This document shows, piece after piece, positions 21,730 through 32,514 of a stretch of 64,000 nucleotides of DNA. Source of the DNA: Cladosporium sp. IMV 00045 (taxonomy: Eukaryota > Ascomycota > Dothideomycetes > Cladosporiales > Cladosporiaceae); the NCBI GenBank assembly GCA_001931905.2, contig MSJI02000888.1:1-64000 (forward strand), in the 5' to 3' direction. The position numbers and the translations under genes are program-made. How positions within the stretch are numbered: the first letter of the stretch is position 1; each line of letters opens with the position of its first letter. The notes under the pieces were generated by a model. The model worked only from the letters and a program-made list of their open reading frames with translations, ran no database searches and had not been told where the DNA came from.

Positions 21730-24094
21730 ATGCTCTCAACCACCGGCCGTAGTGCTGCCCGGCGCATCGCCAATGTGCGACACCCTCTGCCACGGCTCAC
21801 CACCCGACTGCCACCATCGCAATTGCTACCATCTTCCTCTCGTGTCCCATTAGCCAAATCTCTCCCAGCAATCACATCACATCGCACGTACGCCACTGGT
21901 CGAGGCAACCCTCAACCACCCGGTGGTAGCCACCGAATGAACCTCGGTGGCGAACCCGAGAAACCTGCTTTAGAACAATATGGTGTCGACCTCAATGCAA
22001 GAGCGAGAGACGGCAAGCTCGATCCCGTCATCGGCCGCGATTCGGAAATCCAAAGAACGATTCAAATCCTCTCGCGACGAACCAAGAACAACCCAGTGCT
22101 CATCGGCTCTGCAGGCACGGGCAAGACGGCTATCTTGGAGGGATTGGCGCAGAGAATCATTCGAGGCGACGTCCCGGAAAGCATTAAGGATAAGAGAGTG
22201 ATAAGTCTCGATTTGGGAAGTTTGATCGCTGGAGCCAAGTTCAGAGGCGATTTTGAGGAACGGTTGAAGAAAGTCTTGAAAGAGGTGGAGGATGCACAAG
22301 GCGGGGTTATACTATTCATTGATGAGTTGCACACTCTCTTGGGCTTGGGCAAGGCCGAAGGAAGCATCGATGCCAGCAATCTGCTCAAGCCGGCTCTGTC
22401 GCGCGGTGAACTCCAATGCTGTGGAGCTACCACGTTGAGCGAGTACCGACAGATCGAGAAGGATGTTGCGCTCGCACGTAGGTTCCAGCCAATTCTGGTT
22501 GGCGAGCCTACAGTTCAAGACACGGTCTCCATCCTTCGAGGTATCAAGGATCGCTACGAGGTCCACCATGGTGTTAGAATCACCGATGGTGCTCTCGTCG
22601 CAGCAGCCGCATACAGTAATCGATACATCACTGACCGCTTCTTGCCTGACAAAGCCATTGACTTGGTCGACGAAGCAGCCAGCGCCCTCCGTCTGCAGCA
22701 GGAGAGCAAGCCTGATGCCATCCAAGAGCTCGATCGACAGATCATGACGATTCAGATCGAACTCGAGTCATTGCGCAAAGAGACGGATATCGCAAGCAAG
22801 GAAAGGAAGGAGAAGCTGGAACAGAGCCTCACTCTCAAACAGGGCAAAGCTGGCGAGTTGACGGAGAAATGGGAAAAAGAGAGGGCAGAGATTGAGGCAA
22901 TCAAGAAGGCAAAGGAGAACCTCGAACAAGCGAGAATGGAGCTCGACCAAGCACAGCGCGAGGGTAACTTTGCGAAAGCAAGTGAACTCCGCTATGCCAC
23001 AATTCCCGAATACGAACAGAAGCTGCGACCACAGGAGACCAACGACCAGGGCGCCTCCTGCATCAGACAGCGCTGACAACCTCATCCACGACTCGGTCAC
23101 CGCAGACGACATTGCTGGTGTGGTAGCGCGAACCACAGGCATCCCCGTCACCAAGCTCATGTCTGGCGAAGTGGAGAAATTAGTACACATGGAGGACACT
23201 CTTCGCACATCCATCCGCGGCCAGGACGAAGCACTCACAGCCGTGGCAAACGCAGTACGCATGCAACGCGCCGGTCTGAGCGGTGAGAATCGCCCTCTGG
23301 CATCCTTCATGTTCCTCGGACCCACGGGCGTCGGCAAGACAGAGCTCTGCAAGAAAATGGCCGGATTCCTCTTCTCCACCGAGTCCGCCGTCCTGCGCTT
23401 CGACATGTCCGAGTTCCAAGAAAAGCACACCGTCTCGCGCCTCATCGGCTCGCCCGCCGGCTACGTCGGGTACGAAGACGCAGGCCAACTGACCGAAGCA
23501 GTGCGCCGCAAACCCTACGCGGTGCTGCTCTTCGACGAGTTCGAAAAAGCGCACAAGGACATCTCGACGCTGCTCTTGCAGGTGCTGGACGAGGGCTTCC
23601 TGACCGACGCGCAGGGCCACAAGGTCGACTTCCGCAACACCATGATCGTGCTGACGTCCAACCTGGGCGCCGAGGCGCTCGTGGCCGACGAGAGCGCCGG
23701 CAGCGACATCAGCGCCGACGTCAAGCAGTCCGTCATGGACGTCGTGCAGCACTCGTACCCGCCTGAGTTCCTCAACAGGATCGACGAGTTTATCGTTTTC
23801 AAGCGCCTGTCGCGTGAGGCGCTCAGGGATATCGTCGATATCAGGTTAAACGAGCTGCAGGGCAGGCTTGACGATCGTAGGATTACGCTGTCTGTTTCGG
23901 ATGATGTCAAGGCGTGGTTGTGCGATAAGGGATATCAGCCTAGGTACGGCGCGAGGCCGTTGAATCGCCTCATCTCTAAGGAGGTTGGAAATACCCTGGC
24001 TGATAAGATTATTCGCGGATCGATCAAGAGTGGCGATAAGGCGGAAGTTGTTGTCAGCAAGGAAGGAGATCACTTGGAAGTCTTGACGGCTTGA
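21730..24094 (+). CDS. HSP78: Mitochondrial ClpB-type disaggregase Hsp78, apparent +1 frameshift
   Basis: The first ATG is at 21730. An Arg/Ser-rich, acid-poor N-terminus (HRTYATGRG) looks like a mitochondrial targeting peptide. AAA1 has Walker [19 protein letters not shown] and Walker [15 protein letters not shown] coiled middle domain follows. AAA2 has [19 protein letters not shown] and [13 protein letters not shown]. The ClpB N-terminal domain is absent, as in yeast Hsp78, which dissolves aggregates in the matrix with mtHsp70. The first frame ends at 23076 shortly after IPEYEQKL, while the rest ([20 protein letters not shown] onward) is in another frame overlapping it. One base too many somewhere in about 23030-23070 would explain this. 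No GT-AG intron fits, because the flanking conserved sequence is only about 40 bases apart. With the shift, length is about 787 residues, normal for the family. Confidence 0.9.
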
Positions 24095-24499
24095 AAGGTT
24101 GAATTAGATTGTTGGAGTAATGATTGACGATCTTGTATATATGTAACAGTATTGTAACAGTAGTGCATCTTGAGCATTGGAGAAGGCGCAGGGAGGGATA
24201 TTTTACTCAAAAGCATTCTTCTTGAAATTTACCAAATCAAATATTAATTCTTGACTCTCATCAAATTTCCAGACTTGCCTCAAGTCGTGTGGTGATTCAG
24301 ATAGCAGTTTGAATATTTTATCACCGAATGTCATGACATGTGATCGAGCCGTGTGTGAATAGCGGGCGGAGCAGCGTCGATCCACCTCCGAAGCCAGCCC
24401 ACGTTTGGGACGAAACAGCTACCTCCATTGATCTTTCCAGCTCGTCAGATATACAGGTCAATTCAATTTGCGCAGGCAAATCGGCCAGCCTGTGCAACC
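24095..24499. other. Intergenic between HSP78 and rhomboid gene
   Basis: 405 bases, AT-rich first half (HSP78 3' UTR) and GC-richer second half leading into the next gene. Nothing else recognised. Confidence 0.4.
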
Positions 24500-26326
24500 A
24501 TGAGCAATGCATGGGTCACGGTAGCCTCCCGAGCGCGCTGCGCGGCTCCCTGCTCAGCACCGCGACAGCCCATCCTGCAACTCTTCCGAGGATTCCAGCG
24601 ATACCACACGAGCCATGCCAGTCGCAAGAGCGCATTCCCGCGCGGCAGCTTGGAAGCTTCTTCGACTCTGAGAGAAACCCGCGCAGCTTTCGGAAACAGC
24701 ACGGCTCAATTGCTCTCCCGACAGGCGTACTCGACCAAGCGTAGCCGCAAAGCGAAGAAGACGGCAGACGACGACTCGAAACTCCAGCCTGCGACGACGG
24801 TAGGCTCGCACACCGAAGGCGTGGTCGAGCCGGCGGTAGCGCAAGAAGATACAGCTGTGACATGGCGAGACTACGATCCCGAAGGCGGCATGCCTCTACC
24901 CAACGGCGAGCTCTCGCACGCAGAGATCAAAGCCATCTTCGGCAGCGAGGACTTGGACGTGGACACCGGCAACTACATCCTCAGCGTGATGCAATGGAGG
25001 AGGCTATCGGGTGCTTTGATTGACGTTGGACTTGACTTTCCTGCGCGGAGAGGTGTTTCGAGGAACGAGGCGTTCAGGGCACTGGAATATTTGAGATCTG
25101 TCGATCCTAGCTTTGACGAGGAAGGTGCTGGCGCGGTCTGGGCTGCGGAGGAGACGGAGCGATTGAGAGACGAGCTAAGGGAGCGCGCAGTCAGCCTCAA
25201 GCTGTACAAGGCCGATCCGGTGGAAGAGGAGGAGTCGGATCAGGGGACGGAGTACGGACGCGAGAGGTCGGGTGGTAGTGCGCTGCAGGCAATGCGCGAG
25301 CACAACGAAGCGGTCTGGGAGCGTGAGCAGGCCGAGAAAGAAGCCAGGGAGCAGCAAGAAGAGGCTGCCGCTCTGCACACTGCTCGAGGCCCTCTGGAAC
25401 TTTCAGCCGGCGTGCAGCCTTCTGTTGCACTCACTAAGACTGATGCATACGGAGATGTCGAAATCACTGGAGCTCAAACCGAGGGCTGGCTGAAACCCGT
25501 CGAACGCAAGGAATGGGTCAAGTACTACGAGTACCAGGCTACCATCATCAAGGACAACACCGTGCCTCAGCTCAGTGTCCTTCAGCGCCTTGGACCCGCC
25601 ACGCTACTCGCACTGTTCGTTCTCACAGGACTCGTCGTTCTCAGTGACCAGTACACGCCTCCGTCTGCCAGTGCACGAGTCTTCCCCGACATCCCTCCTG
25701 CCATCGCCACATTGGGCACCATCACCGCCATCACCCTCTCGACTTTCATCCTGTCCCGCATCCCCATGTTCTGGCGCGCAAACAGCAAGTACTTCTGCAT
25801 CGTGCCTGCTTTCCCCTACAGCGTATCCCTCGTCGGCGCCGCCTGGCGCCACGACACCCTCTCCCACCTCGCCATCAACCTCGCCACGCTGTGGCTCTTC
25901 GGCCCTTCCCTCCACGAAGACGTCGGCCGCGGAACCTTCCTCGCCATTTTCCTCGGCACATCAGTCGTCGGAGGCTGGTGCAGTCTGGCCTTCAACGTCC
26001 TCGGAAAGAACTGGATGGCGTACTGCTTCGGCTCTTCCGGTGGCGTGCTAGGCGTTGTCGCTGCATCGTGCGCGCTGCGTCCCAACGGTAGCGTGGGCAT
26101 TTGGGGCGTTGACGTCCCGTATGCCGCTTGGGGGCTCGTGGGCGCTTACACCGTGGCTGAGTTTTACGCTCTGCTTAGGCTGCGCAGGAAGACTAATACT
26201 GACCACGCGGGCCATCTTGGTGGTCTGCTTTCTGGTGTTGCGGCGGCTTATTATGTGAAGAATCAGAGGCCTGCTTCGCCGAAGGATGCTCTGATGACGC
26301 ATGTACCTGTCGTTCAGGATGTGTGA
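24500..26326 (+). CDS. Mitochondrial rhomboid protease (Pcp1/PARL-like)
   Basis: A single exon encodes 608 residues from the ATG at 24500. The N-terminal ~90 residues are rich in Arg, Ser and Ala with few acidic residues, as in a mitochondrial presequence. A hydrophilic, Glu-rich region follows to about residue 350. The C-terminal ~250 residues contain the membrane helices. The rhomboid catalytic dyad is visible: Ser513 in CFGSSGGVLGV and His572 in TDHAGHLGGLLSG. The HLAINLATLWLFGP segment matches the family's first conserved loop. Rhomboids cut within membranes; the mitochondrial ones process factors such as Mgm1/OPA1. The unusually long hydrophilic N-terminal region (about 350 residues) has no recognised domain. 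Confidence 0.88.
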   Translation: MSNAWVTVASRARCAAPCSAPRQPILQLFRGFQRYHTSHASRKSAFPRGSLEASSTLRETRAAFGNSTAQLLSRQAYSTKRSRKAKKTADDDSKLQPATTVGSHTEGVVEPAVAQEDTAVTWRDYDPEGGMPLPNGELSHAEIKAIFGSEDLDVDTGNYILSVMQWRRLSGALIDVGLDFPARRGVSRNEAFRALEYLRSVDPSFDEEGAGAVWAAEETERLRDELRERAVSLKLYKADPVEEEESDQGTEYGRERSGGSALQAMREHNEAVWEREQAEKEAREQQEEAAALHTARGPLELSAGVQPSVALTKTDAYGDVEITGAQTEGWLKPVERKEWVKYYEYQATIIKDNTVPQLSVLQRLGPATLLALFVLTGLVVLSDQYTPPSASARVFPDIPPAIATLGTITAITLSTFILSRIPMFWRANSKYFCIVPAFPYSVSLVGAAWRHDTLSHLAINLATLWLFGPSLHEDVGRGTFLAIFLGTSVVGGWCSLAFNVLGKNWMAYCFGSSGGVLGVVAASCALRPNGSVGIWGVDVPYAAWGLVGAYTVAEFYALLRLRRKTNTDHAGHLGGLLSGVAAAYYVKNQRPASPKDALMTHVPVVQDV

Positions 26327-26901
26327 AGGACAGGCAAAACGACTGTACACACTCCAGCAAAATTGAGCCGAGGGAGATCAGAGTGTCGTGCTTTGTCTAA
26401 GACTGTCAGGGAGGAATGAATCGGCAGTGATGATCTCGCACAACGGCTCTGGAGTGAAGAGAAAAATTGGGAGAACGATCAGAAGCCTGTAAATATACCC
26501 TCTTCTCTTTGTTCCTGCCTTGATACACTGTGTATATATATATTTATGTATGGCACTCAATGTATGTTTTGCAGCATCATTTTGATTCGACTGTCCCTTG
26601 CTTGAATGGAGTTCATATGTGCGTCGCTGGCGACAAGAAGTCTTAAAGGAGGCAGGTCTCGTCCTGCGTCCAAGCAACAGATGAAGCCCGCTTTGGAACG
26701 CTCCTTCCCAACTCCAAGCAACGAGGCACCTCACCAGATCCCCGCGCCATACCATCGATCACACCCAGTGCTGCATTTCAAGACACAAACAAGCACTAAC
26801 GCAACAATGCCACCGCTCAAACGTCCTCTCAAGCGCCGCAGGAGCTCCAACCGCTCGGAGCGAGCACCGCCCAAGCGAACTCATCTTCAGGCCGCCGCTC
26901 C
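26327..26901. other. Intergenic upstream of MSH5
   Basis: 575 bases. A frame entering MSH5 is open from about 26796 but has no ATG until 26902. A competing ATG at 26807 is in another frame. Contains a TATATATATATTTATGTATG tract near 26534. No other feature. Confidence 0.4.
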
Positions 26902-29878
26902 ATGTCCAGATCCAGCCATGCGAGGACGTCAAGACGATCATCTGCAAGCTCAGTGCGAGGTCAAAGCCGCCAGAGATACTCACATGATGGCTCGCAACCA
27001 CCGCGTTCGTCTGCCAGCGCGCATACGTTCGCTGACGACCCCGTCAACCCGGCCAATGACGTGCCTAATGCCCGCCAGGAAGAGTATCAGGACGTCGAAG
27101 TACTGAGCGAAGTCATCATGGCTGTCGAACTAACGGATCGTGGCGCGATTGGTTGCGCGTATTACGTTGCTCGGACGGAGACGCTGTACTTCATGGAAGA
27201 CGTGCAGATGGGAGATGCAGAGATGGTTGACGCATGTGAGTTTCGTGCACTTGAACGTATCCCTCTGTCCGAGCTAACCCTGCGTAGTGAAGCTCTTCAT
27301 TGACCCTACGGTGGTACTGATATCGACGAAGTGCAACGAGCAGCTCATCAATCAACTCGATCCGGAGATGGCTAGTGGACGTGGCTCAGTCGTAGGCGAA
27401 AGAAACGGCGACACCACGCGCCTTCCTTATCTTCTCGAGAACCGCCCCAGCGCCGAGTTCCGGTACGATGCTTCACGCAAGAAACTGGTCGACTTGAGGA
27501 TCGGGCAACATGACGGGTCTCGAGTGACATTCGTTGTTCCTGGAGACATCGTACCCCAGACAGCGCCGCGGACTGTTGACGACCTAGATTTGCCAGATCG
27601 TCAAGGCCAGCTCTTGCGCCTATCGGGCTGGATTGATCTTGAAAGCCGCTTGGCTGTGGGTTGCGCCGGTGCGGTGCTGTCCTACATTCAGCGTAAACGC
27701 GCCACTGCCTATCTGCCCGGCGATGGACAAGCATCAGGGCTATTCCGGGTGGATACCATTGAGATGTTCAGCCTGGCTGGGTCGATGTTCATCAACACCG
27801 ACACCCTGCTGTCGCTGCAGATCATTTCGACCGAATCGCATCCGAACGCTCAGCAACACGGCCCAGTAAGCAAAGGTGCTTCTGGAGGCTCGAAGGAAGG
27901 CCTGTCCGTATATGGGCTCTTCCAGAACTTTGCGAAAACAGGACAAGGCCGTGCATTGCTGAGGCAATACTTCCTCCGTCCAAGCCAGAATAAAGCAACC
28001 ATCGATGAGCGTCTCGACACTGTTGGGGTCCTCACTCGCCCAGCCAACGATGACTGTCTCCGTCGGCTAACGGAGAGCCTTGGGAAAATCAAGAATGTAC
28101 GACTCTACACGGTGAACCTACGGAAGGGTATCAGCAACGGCCTGAATCGAAATGGCAAGATGCCAACGACGGTCTGGCCGAATCTTTGTCAGTTCGCCTT
28201 TCACGCATTGAAGATAACGGACATTCTTCTGGAACTGCAGGGGGCCGAGCGTCTTGCAGTCGTAGCTAAAATCAACGAGGTCTTCAACAAGAAGCTGCTC
28301 GCAGAAGTTGGGACTTTGATCAATGATGTCGTTGATTTCACAGCATCGCAAGAACAGAGACGCACGATCGTCCAAGCAGGCATCGACGAGGACCTGGACG
28401 AAGCCAAACGCGCATACGACGGCATCGAAAATCTCCTGTCTCAAGCTGCAGAGCATGTTGCGAACGAAGTGCCGGCCAATCTCGACTCGAAGGTCAACGT
28501 CATTTTCTTCCCACAAATCGGCTTCCTGATATCAATCCGCCTCAGTGAGCTGACTGGTACTGGTGTCTTCGAGGGAAACGACGAAGACCCTTGGGAGAAG
28601 ATGTTCTCCACCGAAGCCAATGCTTACTACAAGAGCAACTTGATAACCCAGCTGGACCAGCAGTTCGGTGATGTTTATGCGCACGTTTGCGACAAAGAGA
28701 TTGAGATCGTACAACAGCTTGGTGAGCGAGTGCTCGAATATGAGGATTTACTGAATACCGTCTCTGATGTTGCTGGCGAGCTTGATTGCTTTGTGGCCCT
28801 GGCGAAGGGTGCTTTGCAATACAACCTCACACGCCCCAAAATCACTAAGCAGAACGTCTTGAAGGTCAGAGGTGGCCGGCATTTACTTCAGGAACTCACC
28901 GTCCCCTCTTTTATTCCCAACGACACCTTCATCGTGGGAGGATCTGGTGTCGACAATTCTCATTCCTCTCTCGGACCTTCATCTGAGCAGGATGCTTTAA
29001 GACAGAGTCCCGCCACCACGCAACCAAAAGGCCCCAGTGTTGTCCTCATGACCGGGCCCAACTACTCCGGCAAGAGCGTATACCTAAAACAAGTCGCAAT
29101 GATCACCTACCTAGCCCACATCGGCTGTTTCGTACCCGCCGAAGCAGCCAGCATTGGCCTCACAGACAAAATCCTGACCCGAATCACGACAAGAGAAAGC
29201 GTCTCCCGCATCCAAAGCGCCTTCATGATCGACCTGCAACAAGCCTCCCTCGCCCTCTCCCTCGCCACAAGCCGCAGCCTAGTCATAATCGACGAATTCG
29301 GCAAAGGCACCGAAACGCACGACGGCGCGGGCCTCGCAGCAGCTCTCTTCGAACATTTCCTGCAACGCGGGAACGACTGTCCTAAAGTCCTGGGCGCCAC
29401 GCACTTCCACGAAATCTTCGAGAACGGCTTCCTCCGCGCGCGACCAAGCCTTGCTTTCGCGCACATGCAGGTCAACGTCGACGCGGACGCTGCCGCTGTT
29501 GAGGATCAGATCACGTACTTGTACCAGTATCGGCAAGGCAGGAGCACGTCAAGTTTTGGCACGTACTGCGCGACGATGAATGGGATCGATGCTGCTGTTG
29601 TTGAGCGCGCGGAGAGTTTGATTCTACTTGCGGCTACGGGAGAGGATTTAGTAGAGGCTTGCGCTGGGTTGCCGGAAGGGGAGTTGGCGGAGCTGGAGGA
29701 TGCTGTGAGTCTCATGTCCCCAGACGAAGTGGGTGAGTTGCACTGACGTTGTCGACAGGAGCAAATCGGGCGTGACTTTCTGGCCACTGATTTTGAGGGA
29801 GGGGCTTCTCGCTCGATGCTCGACGAATTGATGACCCTGGCGAACTCGACAACCGCGCCCAACTCGCGATCTCTGTGA
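26902..29878 (+). CDS. MSH5: Meiotic MutS homolog MSH5
   Basis: Three exons (26902-27235, 27288-29704, 29759-29878) give about 956 residues. The ATPase domain has Walker [16 protein letters not shown], Walker [17 protein letters not shown] and the GATHFHE loop. [14 protein letters not shown] between them favours MSH5 over MSH4. Upstream are the MutS connector, core and clamp regions; the mismatch-recognition domain is absent, as expected. MSH4-MSH5 stabilises crossover intermediates in meiosis. The middle exon can run on to a stop at 29746. However, a 54-base intron (GTGAGT donor at 29705, CACTGAC branch, GACAG acceptor) instead extends it with [20 protein letters not shown], which looks more natural. 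The first ~75 residues are Ser/Arg-rich and poorly conserved, and the start could lie further upstream behind an intron. Confidence 0.92.
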
Positions 29879-30897
29879 GAGGAGACAGCAATCCTGACCC
29901 ACCTGAAGCCAGTGAGCAGCCACAACGACCCGTGACGAAAAGGAGGAAATGACCACCCACCACATTGCTCAATGACATGACGTTCTCGATTGCTAAATAA
30001 TGACGAATTCGAGTAGAGGATCTCGGGGAAAAAAAGGTTGATCGTAAGACTAGATTGTTCAAAATAGTCCTCGCAACTCCACCATGCGATTGGTCCACAT
30101 ACCTCATCACATCACCACCAATGCGTGTTCTATAAGAAAGGGGCCGTGACGAACGATACTGATCTGACCAAGTCTGACCTAGGCACGCACAGCAGTGTAG
30201 CACACCCTGAGCATTGTTCCTCTTCCTTTTGGGAATCTCGCGAATGCCTTTGAGCGTCCAAGGACAGTCGCCACCGCTGAACAGGGAAGCCTTTCGCTCA
30301 ATTAATCCAGCGTGACGGCGTGGCAAAAGTGCCTTTGCAATTTTTCAGGTGTTGTGAGCCCCGCGAAGCATACGGGGCAAGACGAGATAGTCGTGGGTCG
30401 TAAACAGTATGGGCATTCGTTCATGTCGTCCGAGTGCAGAAAAGGGATACATGATGGAGGCCAGGGTTTCGTCTGGGGTGGCGGGGGATGCGCAATGCGT
30501 CGTCGTAGCCTTGCATAGCAAATTCTATGGTCCTTGTCGGTTCTCGTATTGTTTGTAGGCGGGCAAAGAGGGGTATTCCCCCCTTAAGGTGGCATCGAAG
30601 CTGGGAGAAGTATCAGTAGCCTGGGGGAATGTTGTGGTGTAACGAAATCCTAGAATATTCATTGAGAGATATCAAAGGTATTTTTGAGTCGGTTTGGCGC
30701 AAAGGAGATTAGTGCCTGAGCAGTGAATGACAATGTTCTCTTGAAAAGTAACGTGTGCGAAGGAAGGGTATCATCGTTTGCACTTTTTGAGCATTTCAAT
30801 AGCTACGAACGCAGGCCGGTAGCTTTCCCATCGTCCATTTCGCCATGAAAAGCACACGCTCCCAAATGCACCAGCCGTTTTAGCACAACGAAATCGC
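29879..30897. other. Intergenic, convergent 3' regions of MSH5 and RPL35
   Basis: About 1 kb between two converging genes. Small ORFs only; no RNA gene recognised. Confidence 0.45.
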
Positions 30898-31611
30898 TTA
30901 CTGCGCCTGTAGGATTGCATCGTTAGTACCCAAAACCAATCCATGGGAAATGCCCTTCCGCTTTCAAGAATACGCACCTTGACGGCGTAGTTGCGCTGAG
31001 GGAAATGCCTCTGCTTCTTGGCCTGCTTCTCGGTGACGGCGTTGACCTCGTGCTTGGTCATTCTCCTGCGGATGGCGCGGGTCTGCTTGGCGCGGAGGTC
31101 GAGCGGCAGGTACTTCTTGCCCTTGTAGAAGATGCGGAGCTGGGCGCGCTGGTTGGCGTTGATGACGGTGAGGACGCGGGCGATCGACTTGCGGACGTCG
31201 TGGCTGTGGGCGCAATTGGCGTCAGTATGCGAATCTTGCAGTGGAGGTGTTCACATTTCCCAATGTTCTTTTCCTCCCTTTCTCGCCAAATGCCAGTCCC
31301 ATCTTCAGGTCCGTTCTCCACCTTCCTCCTCTTTCTTCAAGGATATTTCGGGATCGGAACCGGGGGTCGTGAATTGGAGGAAGAAAAACGCACATCTTGC
31401 TCAGCTTCGACTGGGCACCACCGGCAATCTTCTGGGTGCGCAGAGCCACGAGCTCCTGCTTGAGCTCATCGAGCTGCTTCTGGAGATCCTCCTTGTTCTT
31501 GCCCCAAAGCTGCTGGGCTCTGACCTTGCCGGACGACTGTTCACGAAAAAACCACCAGTCAGCATTTCCTCCTCATTTTCCAGATGTACGCAGACGGTCG
31601 GTGTTTACCAT
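30898..31611 (-). CDS. RPL35: 60S ribosomal protein L35 (uL29)
   Basis: Four exons (31611-31609, 31536-31394, 31203-30978, 30906-30898) give 126 residues. Exon 1 is only the ATG, followed at once by a GTAAAC donor. Exon 2 starts [20 protein letters not shown], and exon 3 starts with the [20 protein letters not shown] segment. The last exon is 9 bases (Ala-Gln-stop), preceded by a perfect TACTAAC branch point. The sequence is a clear uL29, including [20 protein letters not shown] and [20 protein letters not shown]. It is a structural protein at the ribosomal exit tunnel of the large subunit. Introns are 72, 190 and 71 bases. Splicing of both tiny end exons is required for a full protein. Confidence 0.95.
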
Positions 31612-32514
31612 TTTGAAGGATTGTCGGGTTTGTGGTGGTCGTTATCGTCGTCGAGAGTCGCGGGTGGTCTCGGTCGTCGTCGTAGTCGCTCCGCAAATTC
31701 AGAGATTGGGCGTGTGGTTGAAGTCTTGGCTTTGTGCGGCTTGCGGCAAGCGCGACCTTTTTCGGCGGGTAGAGCCGTCTCCCTCTCGCTCTTCGACGCT
31801 AGTCCTGATGCCTCAGGCTCTAAACTACCTCGTATCTGCATCAGCTCTTTATCGATATTACATTCAATCACTTGCTCCAGCTCTTGATTACCCTCATATT
31901 TGATCACTGGCTTCGGCTCTTGACTGCCACTATGAGTGAGTAGGCTCGATTCGTTATTAAGCCTGAACCTGCAGGTGGCATTTGATTATCTTCAAATTGC
32001 AGTAAAAGTATATTGTCGACGGTTCTAGTGGAAGTCTCTATGGCAAGTGAGCCTAGCAGTCATTGCTGTTGCTACTAGGGCAAGAGTGTCACTCTGCGAG
32101 CATGTTGAAGCCCACTTCATTGGCCACTAGTGACTCGGCGCACGATGCAAAGCTCCGGTGGCCGTTTGAATGCCATATGCATACCCAGCAACTTTACGAA
32201 TGCTTGCTTTCTTGCTGATTCATGTGGCAGCTATAGCGCGTGGTAATACCCCTCCAGAAGCAGGCTCAAACACGTTTAGAGTTGACTAAGTCTGTTCTTG
32301 TGCCTAAAAACTGATGGGGTAATCAAGAGCCGGAGCCAGTGATCAGAGAGACTTATTCGTCATCCTCGTTCTCATCATCGCCGCCTATATCTCTTTCGTC
32401 GATCAACTCCATCTCCAGGCCAGTTGGCTTGGGTTGGTATAGCCTTATCATAGGGCGCTCGTCGACAATCGGTACCTGTGACGATGACTGGGGCGTTGGC
32501 ACACCAGACATAAC
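31612..32514. other. Intergenic: RPL35 promoter and 3' flank of next gene
   Basis: About 900 bases. The part next to 31612 is the RPL35 promoter/5' UTR. ORFs through it are shadows or chance. No telomere-like box was seen here, unlike at NOP4. Confidence 0.4.

Noticed and set aside
22966..23040. Possible intron (GTAACT donor) to explain the HSP78 frame change
   Set aside because: It would remove [20 protein letters not shown], which is conserved in ClpB proteins.
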